64,000 bases of DNA from Camelus bactrianus. Its lineage: Eukaryota > Chordata > Mammalia > Artiodactyla > Camelidae. This document shows, in pieces, positions 12,701 through 26,104 of the stretch (positions are counted from its first letter, which is position 1; the number at the start of each line of letters is the position of its first letter). The notes under the pieces were generated by a model. That model was not told the DNA's origin. It made no database searches and worked only from the letters and a program-made list of their open reading frames with translations. A program made the position numbers and the translations under genes. The stretch is from the NCBI RefSeq assembly GCF_048773025.1, contig NC_133558.1:39838501-39902500 (forward strand). The letters run 5' to 3'.

Positions 12701-15700
12701 TGGTCAGATGATTGGGCTGTGGAGATCACTCAGGCTTGGGGTGATGACGCCTTCTTGCGGATATGCTGAAGGCTGATGGAGATGATGCGGACTTAGGAGA
12801 TGACGTGGGCTTGGGAGATCATGTGGGGTTGAGGAGATGATTTGTCCTTGAGGACATGATGCGGGCTTAGGGTGGTGAGGTCTGTTTGGGGACATGTGGG
12901 CCTGGAAACATGATGCGGGCTCATGGATATTATGCTGGCTTGGGGACATGACGCAGCCTTGGCTAGATGATGCGGGCTTGGGAAATGATTAGGGCTTGGG
13001 GAAATGATTGGGCTTGGGGCGATGATGTGGGCTTGGGGAGATGGTGTGTGCTTAGAGATATGTCAGCTTGGAGACATTATGTGGGCTTGGGGAGAAGATT
13101 GCTCTTCGGGAGATGATGTGGGCTTGAGGAGATGATGTGGGCTTGGGGAGATGATGTGGGCTTGGGGAGATGATGGGGGATTGGGAAATGATGCAGTCTT
13201 GGAGAAATTATGTGCCTTTTGAGAGATGTGGGCCTGGGGACATGATGCGGGCTTGGGGAGATGAAGCAGGTGTAGGTTGGTGAGGTCGGCTTGGGAACAT
13301 TTGGGCCTGGAATCACGATGCAAGCTTGGGGAGATAAAGTGCGCTTGGGGAGATGTGGGCTTGGGAACAAGATGCAGGCTTGGAGAGATGATGCGGGCTT
13401 GGGGAGATCATGGTGATTTGGGGTGATGATGTAGGCTTAGTAATATGTCGGCTTGAAGACATGATGTGTGCTTGAGAGCATGATGTGGGCTTGGGGAGAT
13501 GATTGGGCTTGGGGAGATGATGTGGGATTTGGAAAAGATGCAGGCTCGGGGAAATTATGTGCCTTTTGGGAGATGTGGGCTTGGGGATATGATGCGGGCT
13601 TGGGGAGATGATGTGGGATTGGGGAGATGATGTGGGGTTGTGGAGACTATGTGGGCTCGGGAAGATGATGTGGGCTTTGAAAATGATGCACGCTTGGGGA
13701 ATGTATGCGGGCTTGGGGAGATGATGTGGGCTCGGGGAGATGATGCGGGCTTGGGGAGATGATGTGGGCTCAGGGAGATTATGTGGGCTTGTGGAGCTGA
13801 TGTGGGCTTGGGGAGATCATGATCGCATGTGGAGATGATGTGCGTTTAGGAAGATCATGTTGGCTTGGGGAGATCATGTGGGCCTGAATAAATGATGCGG
13901 GCTCGTGGATAATATGCTGGCTTGGGGACATGACGCAGCCTTGGCTAGATGATGCGGGCTTGGGAAATGATTAGGGCTTGGGGAAATGATTGGGCTTGGG
14001 GCGATGATGTGGGCTTGGGGAGATGGTGTGTGCTTAGAGATATGTCAGCTTGGAGACATTATGTGGGCTTGGGGAGAAGATTGCTCTTCGGGAGATGATG
14101 TGGGCTTGGGGAGATGATTGGGCTTGGGGTGCTGATGTGGGCTTGGGGAGATGATTGGGCTTGGGGAGATGATGCGGGCTTTGGAAATGATGCAGGCTTG
14201 GGGAAATTATGTGCCTTTTGGGAGATGTGGGCTTGTGGACATGATGCGGGCTTAGGGAGATGAAGCGGGCTTAGGGTGTGAGGTTGGCTTTGGGACATGT
14301 GGGCCTGAAAAAATGATGAGGCTTGGGAGATCATGCGGGGTTGCGGAGATGATTTGTCCTTGGGTACATGATGTGGGCTTAGGGTGGTGCGATCAGCTTG
14401 GGGACATGTGGCCCTGGAAACGTGATGCAGGATTGGGGAGATGAGGTGGGCTTGAGGAGATAATGTGGGCATGGGGAGAGTATGTGGGCTTGGGTAGATC
14501 ATGTTGTCTTGGGGAGATGATGTGTGCTTGGGGAGATGATGTGTGCTTGTGGAGATGATGTGGACTTGGGGAGATCATGTTTTTTTGGGGACATGATGTG
14601 GGCTTACAGATATGTTTGCTTGGAGACATGATGTGTGCTTGATGACATTATGTAGGCTTGGGGAGAAGACTGGGCTTCGGTAGATGATGTGCACTTGGGG
14701 AGATGATTGGTCTTGGGGAGATGATGTGGGCTTGGGGAGTTGATTGGGCTTGGGGAGATGATGTTGGCTTGGCGAGATGATGTGGGCTTGGGGAGTTGAT
14801 TGGGCTTGGGGAGATGATGAGGGCTTGAGAGATGATGCAGGCTTGTTGAAATTATATGCCTTTTGGGAGATGTGGGCTTGTGGACATGATGCAGGCTTAG
14901 GGAGATGAAGCGAGCTGAGGGTGTGAGGTCGGCTTCGGGATATGTGGGCCTGAAAAAATGAGGCTTGGGGAGATAATGTAGGCTTGGGGAGATGTGGGCT
15001 TGGGGATTTGATGCAGGCTTGGAGAGATGACATGGGCTCCTGGAAATGATGGGGGCTCGGGGAGTGAAAGTGGGCTTACAGACATTTCTCGGGCTTGCAG
15101 ACATGAATTGAGTGTGCTGACATGACACAGGCTCTGGGACATGATGCCGGCTCCGGGACACGACACGGGTTCAGGGAGATGACGTGGGCTTGGAGAGATG
15201 ATGCGGGCTTGGGGAGATGATTGGGCTGTGGGAGATCACTCAGGCTTGGGGTGATGACACCTTCTTGCGGTAATGCTGGAGGCTCAGGGAGATGATGCGG
15301 GCTTAGGAGATGATGTGGGCTTGGGAGATCATGCGGTGTTGCGGAGAAGATTTGTCCTTGGGGACATGATGCAGTCTTAGGGTGGTGAGATCAGCTTGGG
15401 GAAATGTGGGCCTGGAAACATGGTGCGGGCTTGGGGAGATGATGTGGGTTTGGGGAGATGTTGTGGGCTTTTGGGAATCATGTTGGTTTGGGGAGATGAT
15501 TGGGCTTTGGGAGATGATGTGGGCTTGGGGAGTTGATTGGGCGTGGGGAGTTGATATGAGCTTGGGGAGATGATTGGGCTTCAGCAGACGATGTGGTCTT
15601 GGGAAATGATGCAGGCTTGTGGAAAGTGTGTGCCTTTTGGGAGATGTGGGTTTGTGGACATGATGCGGGCTTGGGCTGATTAAGCGGGCTTAGGAATGTG

Positions 15701-16261
15701 AGGTCGGCTTGGGGACATGTGGGCTTGGAAACATGATGCATACTTGGGGAGATCACGTGGGCTTGTGAAGATGTGGGCTTGGGGACATGATGCAGGCTTG
15801 GAGAGATGATTCGGGCTTGGGACATGATGCAGCCTTGGAGAGATGATGCGGGCTTGGGGAGATGATTGGGCTGTGGAGATCACTCAGGCTTTGGGTGATG
15901 ACGCCTTCTTGCTGTAATGCTGGAGGCTCAGGGAGATGATGCGGGCTTAGGAGATGATGTGGGCTTGGGAGATCATGCGGTGTTGCGGCGAAGATTTGTC
16001 CTTGGGGACATGATGCAGTCTTAGGGTGGTGAGATCAGCTTGGGGATATGTGGGCCTGGAAACATGGTGCGGGCTTGGGGAGATGATGTGGGATTGGGGA
16101 GATGATGTGGGCTTGTGTGGATCATGTTGGCTCGGGGAGATATGTGGATTTTGAAAATCATGCACGCTTGGGGAATGTATGCGGGCTTGAGGAGATGATG
16201 AGGGTTTGAGAAATGATGCAGGCTTGTTGAAATTATATGCCTTTTGGGAGATGTGGGCTTG
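9731..16261 (+). repeat. 6.5-kb higher-order repeat, copy 2
   Basis: Head-to-tail second copy of the 6531-bp block, nearly identical to 3200-9730. It is followed by a third copy that is abandoned after about 0.9 kb. Its right part (from about 13920) is also the start of a 5096-bp step repeated at about 19016. Confidence 0.88.
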
Positions 16262-17180
16262 TGGACATGATGCAGGCTTAGGGAGATGAAGCGGGCTGAG
16301 GGTGTGAGGTCGGCTTCGGGACATGTGGGCCTGAAAAAATGAGGCTTGGGGAGATAATGTAGGCTTGGGGAGATGTGGGCTTGGGGATTTGATGCAGGCT
16401 TGGAGAGATGACATGGGCTCATGGAGATGATGGCGGCTCGGGGAGTGAAAGTGGGCTTAGAGACATTTCTCGGGCTTGCAGACATGAATTGAGTGTGCTG
16501 ACATGACACAGGCTCTGGGACATGATGCCGGCTCGGGGACACGACACGGGTTCATGGAGATGACGTGGGCTTGGAGAGATGATGCGGGCTTGGTGAGATG
16601 ATGTGGGATTGGGGAGATTATATGGGCTTGGGGGAATCATGTTGGCTTGGGGAGATGATTGGGCTTCGAGAGATGATGTGGTCTTGGGAAATGATGCAGG
16701 CTTGTGGAAATTGTGTGCCTTTTGGGAGATGTGGGTTTGTGGACATGATGCGGGCTTGGGGAGATGAAGCGGGCTTAGCGTTGTGAGGTCAGCTTGGGGA
16801 CATGTTGCCTGGAAACATGATGCATACTTGGGGAGATCATGTGGGCTTGTGTAGATGTGGGCTTGGGGACATGATGCAGCCTTGGGGAGATGACGCGTGC
16901 TTGGTGAGACGACAAGGGCTCATGGAGATGATGGGTGCTCGGGGAGTGAAAGTGGGCTTACAGACATTTCTCGGGCTTGCAGACATGAATTGAGTGTGCT
17001 GACATGACACAGGCTCTGGGACATGATGCCAGCTCGGGAACACCACACGGGTTCAGGGAGATGACATGGGCTTGGAGAGATGATGCGGGCTTGGTCAGAT
17101 GATTGGGCTGTGGAGATCACTCAGGCTTGGGGTGATGACGCCTACTTGCGGATATGCTGAAGGCTGATGGAGATGATGCG
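16262..17180 (+). repeat. 6.5-kb block, truncated third copy
   Basis: Continues the 6531-bp periodicity for about 0.9 kb (offset 6530-6531 from copy 2), then gives way to a different module. The same transition is seen near 22280 and 33553, so the truncation was copied along with later amplifications. Confidence 0.8.
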
Positions 17181-18780
17181 GACTTAGGAGATGACGTGGG
17201 CTTGGGAGATCATGCGGGGTTGCGGAGGTGATTTGTCCTTGGGGACATGATGCGGGCTTAGGGTGGTGAGGTCGGCTTGGGGACATGTGGGCCTGGAAAC
17301 ATGATGCAGCCTTGGGGAGATCATGTGGGCTTCTGAAGACGTGGGCTTGGGGACATGATGCATGCTTGGAGAGATGATTCGGGCTTGTGAGATGACCTGG
17401 GCTCATGGAGATGATGGGGGCTCGGGGAGTGAAAGTGGGCTTACAGACATTTCTCGGGCTTGCAGACATGAATTGAGTGTGCTGACATGACAGAGGCTCT
17501 GGGACATGATGCCGGCTCGCGGATACGACACGGGTTCAGGGAGATGACGTGTGCTTGGAGAGATGATGCGGGCTTGGGGAGGTGTTGGCTCGAGGAGATG
17601 ACGTGGGCTCTGGGAGATGACGCGGGCTGAGGGAGATGACCCGGGCTTGTGTAGAGGACATGGGCTCGTGGAGATGATGTGGAGTCCCTGATATGACGGC
17701 GGCTCGGGGACATGATGTGGGCTCGAGGACATGACACCGGCTCGGGGAGATGACATGGTCTCATGGAGATGATGGGGGCTCGGGGAGTTGAAGTGGGCTT
17801 ACAGATATTTCTCGGGCTTGCAGACATGACTTGAGTTCTCTGGGACATGATGCCGGCTTGGGGACACGACACGGTTCAGGGAGAATACGTGGGTTTGGGG
17901 AGATGATGCGGGATTGGGGAGATGATTGGGCTGTGGGAGATGACTCAGGCTCGGGGTGATGAAGTGGTCTTGCGGATATGCTGCAGGCTCAGGGAGGTAT
18001 TGCGGGCTTTAGGAGATGACGTGGGCTTGGGAGATCATGCAGGGTTGGGGAGATGATTTGACCTTTGGGATATGATGCGAGCTTAGAGTGGTGAGGTCAG
18101 CTTGGGGACATGTGGGCCTGGAAACATGATGCGGGATTGGGGAGATGATGTGGGATTGGGAAATGTTGAAGGCTTGGAGAAATTATGTGCCTTTCGGGAG
18201 ATGTGGGCCTGGGGACATGATGCGGGCTTGAGGAGATGAAGCAGGTGTAGGGTGGTGAGGTCGGCTTGGGGAAATTTGGGCCTGGATTTACGATGCAGGC
18301 TTAGGGATATAATGTGCGCTTGTGGAGATGTGGGCTTGGGAACATGATGCAGGCTTGGAGAGATGATTAGGGCTTGGGAAATGATGCAGGCTTGTGGAAA
18401 GTGTGTGCCTTTTGGGAGATATGGGTTTGTGGACATGATGCGGGCTTGGGGAGATGAAGAGGGCTTAGGGTGGTGAGGTCAGGTTGGGGACATGTGGGCC
18501 TGGAAACATGATGCATACTTGGGAGGTCATGTGGGCTTGTGAAGATGTGGGCTTGGGGACATGATGCATGGTTGGAGAGATGATTCGGGCTTGTGAGATG
18601 ACGGGCTCATGGAGATGATGGGGGCTCGGGGAGTGAAAGTGGGCTTAGAGACATTTCTCGGGATTGCAGACATGAATTGAGTGTGCTGACATGACACAAG
18701 CTCTGGGACATGATGCCGGCTCGGGGACACGACACGGGATCAGGGAGATGACGTGGGCTTGGAGAGATGATGCGGGCTTG
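17181..18780 (+). repeat. Divergent satellite module Y, copy 1
   Basis: About 1.6 kb not found in the 6.5-kb blocks. Its core near 17560-17880 is built of monomers with more CpG (GGCTCGAGGAGATGACGTGG, GACGCGGGCTGAGGG) and carries a variant of the landmark (CAGATATTTCTCGGG). The 19-bp rhythm is still visible, so this is an older or separately evolved subfamily of the same satellite. Copies at 22281-23659 and 33554-35155. Confidence 0.82.
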
Positions 18781-21700
18781 GTCAGATGATTGGGCTGTGG
18801 AGATCACTCAGGCTTGGGGTGATGATGCCTTCTTGCGGATATGCTGAAGACTGATGGAGATGATGCGGACTTAGGAGATGACGTGGGCTTGGGAGATCAT
18901 GTGGGGTTGAGGAGATGATTTGTCCTTGAGGACATGATGCGGGCTTAGGGTGGTGAGGTCTGTTTGGGGACATGTGGGCCTGGAAACATGATGCGGGCTC
19001 ATGGATATTATGCTGGCTTGGGGACATGACGCAGCCTTGGCTAGATGATGCGGGCTTGGGAAATGATTAGGGCTTGGGGAAATGATTGGGCTTGGGGCGA
19101 TGATGTGGGCTTGGGGAGATGGTGTGTGCTTAGAGATATGTCAGCTTGGAGACATTATGTGGGCTTGGGGAGAAGATTGCTCTTCGGGAGATGATGTGGG
19201 CTTGGGGAGATGATTGGGCTTGGGGTGCTGATGTGGGCTTGGGGAGATGATTGGGCTTGGGGAGATGATGCGGGCTTTGGAAATGATGCAGGCTTGGGGA
19301 AATTATGTGCCTTTTGGGAGATGTGGGCTTGTGGACATGATGCGGGCTTAGGGAGATGAAGCGGGCTTAGGGTGTGAGGTTGGCTTTGGGACATGTGGGC
19401 CTGAAAAAATGATGAGGCTTGGGAGATCATGCGGGGTTGCGGAGATGATTTGTCCTTGGGTACATGATGTGGGCTTAGGGTGGTGCGATCAGCTTGGGGA
19501 CATGTGGCCCTGGAAACGTGATGCAGGATTGGGGAGATGAGGTGGGCTTGAGGAGATAATGTGGGCATGGGGAGAGTATGTGGGCTTGGGTAGATCATGT
19601 TGTCTTGGGGAGATGATGTGTGCTTGGGGAGATGATGTGTGCTTGTGGAGATGATGTGGACTTGGGGAGATCATGTTTTTTTGGGGACATGATGTGGGCT
19701 TACAGATATGTTTGCTTGGAGACATGATGTGTGCTTGATGACATTATGTAGGCTTGGGGAGAAGACTGGGCTTCGGTAGATGATGTGCACTTGGGGAGAT
19801 GATTGGTCTTGGGGAGATGATGTGGGCTTGGGGAGTTGATTGGGCTTGGGGAGATGATGTTGGCTTGGCGAGATGATGTGGGCTTGGGGAGTTGATTGGG
19901 CTTGGGGAGATGATGAGGGCTTGAGAGATGATGCAGGCTTGTTGAAATTATATGCCTTTTGGGAGATGTGGGCTTGTGGACATGATGCAGGCTTAGGGAG
20001 ATGAAGCGAGCTGAGGGTGTGAGGTCGGCTTCGGGATATGTGGGCCTGAAAAAATGAGGCTTGGGGAGATAATGTAGGCTTGGGGAGATGTGGGCTTGGG
20101 GATTTGATGCAGGCTTGGAGAGATGACATGGGCTCCTGGAAATGATGGGGGCTCGGGGAGTGAAAGTGGGCTTACAGACATTTCTCGGGCTTGCAGACAT
20201 GAATTGAGTGTGCTGACATGACACAGGCTCTGGGACATGATGCCGGCTCCGGGACACGACACGGGTTCAGGGAGATGACGTGGGCTTGGAGAGATGATGC
20301 GGGCTTGGGGAGATGATTGGGCTGTGGGAGATCACTCAGGCTTGGGGTGATGACACCTTCTTGCGGTAATGCTGGAGGCTCAGGGAGATGATGCGGGCTT
20401 AGGAGATGATGTGGGCTTGGGAGATCATGCGGTGTTGCGGAGAAGATTTGTCCTTGGGGACATGATGCAGTCTTAGGGTGGTGAGATCAGCTTGGGGAAA
20501 TGTGGGCCTGGAAACATGGTGCGGGCTTGGGGAGATGATGTGGGTTTGGGGAGATGTTGTGGGCTTTTGGGAATCATGTTGGTTTGGGGAGATGATTGGG
20601 CTTTGGGAGATGATGTGGGCTTGGGGAGTTGATTGGGCGTGGGGAGTTGATATGAGCTTGGGGAGATGATTGGGCTTCAGCAGACGATGTGGTCTTGGGA
20701 AATGATGCAGGCTTGTGGAAAGTGTGTGCCTTTTGGGAGATGTGGGTTTGTGGACATGATGCGGGCTTGGGCTGATTAAGCGGGCTTAGGAATGTGAGGT
20801 CGGCTTGGGGACATGTGGGCTTGGAAACATGATGCATACTTGGGGAGATCACGTGGGCTTGTGAAGATGTGGGCTTGGGGACATGATGCAGGCTTGGAGA
20901 GATGATTCGGGCTTGGGACATGATGCAGCCTTGGAGAGATGATGCGGGCTTGGGGAGATGATTGGGCTGTGGAGATCACTCAGGCTTTGGGTGATGACGC
21001 CTTCTTGCTGTAATGCTGGAGGCTCAGGGAGATGATGCGGGCTTAGGAGATGATGTGGGCTTGGGAGATCATGCGGTGTTGCGGCGAAGATTTGTCCTTG
21101 GGGACATGATGCAGTCTTAGGGTGGTGAGATCAGCTTGGGGATATGTGGGCCTGGAAACATGGTGCGGGCTTGGGGAGATGATGTGGGATTGGGGAGATG
21201 ATGTGGGCTTGTGTGGATCATGTTGGCTCGGGGAGATATGTGGATTTTGAAAATCATGCACGCTTGGGGAATGTATGCGGGCTTGAGGAGATGATGAGGG
21301 TTTGAGAAATGATGCAGGCTTGTTGAAATTATATGCCTTTTGGGAGATGTGGGCTTGTGGACATGATGCAGGCTTAGGGAGATGAAGCGGGCTGAGGGTG
21401 TGAGGTCGGCTTCGGGACATGTGGGCCTGAAAAAATGAGGCTTGGGGAGATAATGTAGGCTTGGGGAGATGTGGGCTTGGGGATTTGATGCAGGCTTGGA
21501 GAGATGACATGGGCTCATGGAGATGATGGCGGCTCGGGGAGTGAAAGTGGGCTTAGAGACATTTCTCGGGCTTGCAGACATGAATTGAGTGTGCTGACAT
21601 GACACAGGCTCTGGGACATGATGCCGGCTCGGGGACACGACACGGGTTCATGGAGATGACGTGGGCTTGGAGAGATGATGCGGGCTTGGTGAGATGATGT

Positions 21701-22280
21701 GGGATTGGGGAGATTATATGGGCTTGGGGGGATCATGTTGGCTTGGGGAGATGATTGGGCTTCGAGAGATGATGTGGTCTTGGGAAATGATGCAGGCTTG
21801 TGGAAATTGTGTGCCTTTTGGGAGATGTGGGTTTGTGGACATGATGCGGGCTTGGGGAGATGAAGCGGGCTTAGCGTTGTGAGGTCAGCTTGGGGACATG
21901 TTGCCTGGAAACATGATGCATACTTGGGGAGATCATGTGGGCTTGTGTAGATGTGGGCTTGGGGACATGATGCAGCCTTGGGGAGATGACGCGTGCTTGG
22001 TGAGACGACAAGGGCTCATGGAGATGATGGGTGCTCGGGGAGTGAAAGTGGGCTTACAGACATTTCTCGGGCTTGCAGACATGAATTGAGTGTGCTGACA
22101 TGACACAGGCTCTGGGACATGATGCCAGCTCGGGAACACCACACGGGTTCAGGGAGATGACATGGGCTTGGAGAGATGATGCGGGCTTGGTCAGATGATT
22201 GGGCTGTGGAGATCACTCAGGCTTGGGGTGATGACGCCTACTTGCGGATATGCTGAAGGCTGATGGAGATGATGCGGACT
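18781..22280 (+). repeat. Partial 6.5-kb block after module Y
   Basis: From about 19016 this repeats 13920-17180 at an offset of 5096 bp. The first 235 bp match the segments at 4515 and 11046. The junction falls in the shared variant GACATGACGCAGCCTTGGCT, which is the place expected for unequal exchange. Confidence 0.82.
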
Positions 22281-23659
22281 TAGGAGATGACGTGGGCTTG
22301 GGAGATCATGCGGGGTTGCGGAGGTGATTTGTCCTTGGGAACATGATGCGGGCTTAGGGTGGTGAGGTCGGCTTGGGGACATGTGGGCCTGGAAACATGA
22401 TGCAGCCTTGGGGAGATCATGTGGGCTTCTGAAGACGTGGGCTTGGGGACATGATGCATGCTTGGAGAGATGATTCGGGCTTGTGAGATGACCTGGGCTC
22501 ATGGAGATGATGGGGGCTCGGGGAGTGAAAGTGGGCTTACAGACATTTCTCGGGCTTGCAGACATGAATTGAGTGTGCTGACATGACAGAGGCTCTGGGA
22601 CATGATGCCGGCTCGCGGATACGACACGGGTTCAGGGAGATGACGTGTGCTTGGAGAGATGATGCGGGCTTGGGGAGGTGTTGGCTCGAGGAGATGACGT
22701 GGGCTCTGGGAGATGACGCGGGCTGAGGGAGATGACCCGGGCTTGTGTAGAGGACATGGGCTCGTGGAGATGATGTGGAGTCCCTGATATGACGGCGGCT
22801 CGGGGACATGATGTGGGCTCGAGGACATGACACCGGCTCGGGGAGATGACATGGTCTCATGGAGATGATGGGGGCTCGGGGAGTTGAAGTGGGCTTACAG
22901 ATATTTCTCGGGCTTGCAGACATGACTTGAGTTCTCTGGGACATGATGCCGGCTTGGGGACACGACACGGTTCAGGGAGAATACGTGGGTTTGGGGAGAT
23001 GATGCGGGATTGGGGAGATGATTGGGCTGTGGGAGATGACTCAGGCTCGGGGTGATGAAGTGGTCTTGCGGATATGCTGCAGGCTCAGGGAGGTATTGCG
23101 GGCTTTAGGAGATGACGTGGGCTTGGGAGATCATGCAGGGTTGGGGAGATGATTTGACCTTTGGGATATGATGCGAGCTTAGAGTGGTGAGGTCAGCTTG
23201 GGGACATGTGGGCCTGGAAACATGATGCGGGATTGGGGAGATGATGTGGGATTGGGAAATGTTGAAGGCTTGGAGAAATTATGTGCCTTTCGGGAGATGT
23301 GGGCCTGGGGACATGATGCGGGCTTGGGGAGATGAAGCAGGTGTAGGGTGGTGAGGTCGGCTTGGGGAAATTTGGGCCTGGATTTACGATGCAGGCTTAG
23401 GGATATAATGTGCGCTTGTGGAGATGTGGGCTTGGGAACATGATGCATGCTTGGAGAGATGATTCGGGCTTGTGAGATGACATGGGCTCATGGAGATGAT
23501 GGGGGCTCGGGGAGTGAAAGTGGGCTTAGAGACATTTCTCGGGATTGCAGACATGAATTGAGTGTGCTGACATGACACAGGCTCTGGGACATGATGCCGG
23601 CTCGGGGACACGACACGGGATCAGGGAGATGACGTGGGCTTGGAGAGATGATGCGGGCT
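22281..23659 (+). repeat. Divergent satellite module Y, copy 2 (215 bp shorter)
   Basis: Repeats 17181-18780 at offset 5096 until about 23430, then at offset 4881, so about 215 bp of copy 1 is absent. The missing part spans roughly eleven monomers and includes the GGAAAGTGTGTGCCTTTTGG variant seen near 18393. Confidence 0.82.
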
Positions 23660-26104
23660 TGGTCAGATGATTGGGCTGTGGAGATCACTCAGGCTTGGGG
23701 TGATGACGCCTTCTTGTGGATATGCTGAAGGCTGACGGAGATGATGCGGACTTAGGAGATGACGTGGGCTTGGGAGATCATGTGGGGTTGAGGAGATGAT
23801 TTGTCCTTGAGGACATGATGCGGGCTTAGGGTGGTGAGGTCTGTTTGGGGACATGTGGGCCTGGAAACATGATGCGGGCTCATGGATATTATGCTGGCTT
23901 GGGGACATGACGCAGCCTTGGCTAGATGATGCGGGCTTGGGAAATGATTAGGGCTTGGGGAAATGATTGGGCTTGGGGCGATGATGTGGGCTTGGGGAGA
24001 TGGTGTGTGCTTAGAGATATGTCAGCTTGGAGACATTATGTGGGCTTGGGGAGAAGATTGCTCTTCGGGAGATGATGTGGGCTTGAGGAGATGATGTGGG
24101 CTTGGGGAGATGATGCGGGCTTGGGAAAATATGCAGGCTTGGGGAAAGTATGTGCCTTTTGGGAGATGTGGGCTTGTGGACATGATGCGGGCTTAGGGAG
24201 ATGAAGCGGGCTTAGGGTGTGAGGTTGGCTTTGGGACATGTGGGCCTGAAAAAATGATGAGGCTTGGGAGATCATGCGGGGTTGCGGAGATGATTTGTCC
24301 TTGGGTACATGATGCGGGCTTAGGGTGGTGAGATCAGCTTGGGGACATGTGGGCCTGGAAACATGATGCGGGATTGGGGAGATGATGCGGGCTTGAGGAG
24401 ATGATGTGGGCATGAGGAGAGTATGTGGGCTCGGGGAGATGATGTTGGCTTGGGTAGATCATGTTGGCTTGGGGAGATGATTTGGGCTTGGGGAGATGAT
24501 GTGGGCTTGGGGAAATGATGTGGGCTTGGAGAGATCATGTTGGCTTTCGGAGATGATCTGGGCCTGTGTACATGATGCGGTCTCGGGGACATGATGCAGG
24601 CTCGGTTCCATGATGCGGGCTTGGGAAATGATGCAGACTTAGGGAGATGATTGGGCTTGGGGAAATGATGTGTGGCTGTGTAAATGATTCGGGCTCGCGG
24701 ATATTATGCCGTCTTGGGACATGACGCAGGCTTGGCTAGATGATGCAGGCTTCGGGAATGATGCGGTCTTGGGGAGATGATTGGGCTTGGGGAGATTATG
24801 TGGGCTAGGGGAGATGATTGGGCTTTGGGAGATGATGTGGGCTTGGGGAGATGATGTGGGCTTGGGGAGATGATTGGGCCTGGGGAGAATATGTGAACTT
24901 GGGAGATGATTGGACTTGGGGAGATGATGTGAGCTTGGGGAGATGATTGGGCTTGGGGAGATGATGGGGGATTGGGAAATGATGTAGTCTTGGAGAAATT
25001 ATGTGCCTTTTGAGAGATGTGGGCCTGGGGACATGGTGAGGGCTTGGGGAGATGAAGCCGGTGTAGGGTGGTGAGGTCGGCTTGGGAACATTTGGGCCTG
25101 GAATCACGATGCAAGCTTGGGGAGATAATGTGCGCTTGGGGAGATGTGGGCTTGGGAACATGATGCAGGCTTGGAGAGATGATTCGGGCTTGGGAAATGA
25201 TGCAGGCTTGGGGAAATTATGTGCCTTTTGGGAGTCGTGGGCTTGGGGACATGATGCGGGCTTGGGGAGATGAAGCAGGCTTAGGGTTGTGAGGTCGGCT
25301 TGGGGACATGTGGATTTTTAAACATGATGCAGGCTTGGGGAGACTATGTGGGCTCAGGGAGATGATGTGGGCTTGTGGAGATCATGTTGGCTTGGGGAGA
25401 TGAAGTGTTCCTGTGTAAATGATGCGGGCTCGCAGATATAATGCCGGCTTGGGGACAGGATGCAAGCTTGGCTAGATGATGCGGGCGTGGGAAATGATGT
25501 GGGCTGGGGAGATGATTGGGCTTGGGGAGATGATGTGGGCTTGGGGAGATCGTGGAGGTTTGGGGAGATGATGTGGGCTTAGTAATATGTCGGCTTGAAG
25601 ACATGATGTGTGCTTGAGGGCATGATGTGTGCTTGGGGAGATGATTGGGCTTCGGGAGATGATGTGTGCTTGGGAAATGGTGCAGTCTTGGGGAAATTAT
25701 GTGCCTTTTGAGAGATGTGGTATTGGGGACATGATGCGGGCTTGGGGAGATGAAGCAGGTTTAGGGATGTGAGGTCGGCTTGGGGACATGTGGGCTTGGA
25801 AACATGATGCATACTTGGGGAGATCATGTGGGCTTGATGACATGATGTGGGCTTGGTGAGAAGATTAGGCTTCGGGAGATGATGTGGGCTTGGGAAGATG
25901 ATTGGGCTTGGGGAGATGATGTGGGATTGGGAAATGTTGAAGGCTTGGAGAAATTATGTGCCTTTCGGGAGATGTGGGCCTGGGGATATGATGCGGGCTT
26001 GGGGAGATGAAGCGGGCTTAGGGTGTGAGGTCGGCTTCGGGACATGTGGGCCTGAAAAAATGAGGCTTGGGGAGATAATGTAGGCTTGGGGAGATGTGGG
26101 CTTG
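23660..26104 (+). repeat. Satellite lead module, copy 2
   Basis: Copy of 755-3199 at an offset of exactly 22905 bp. Differences are isolated single bases. It opens a second full pass through the lead module, the 6.5-kb block and module Y. Confidence 0.85.
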
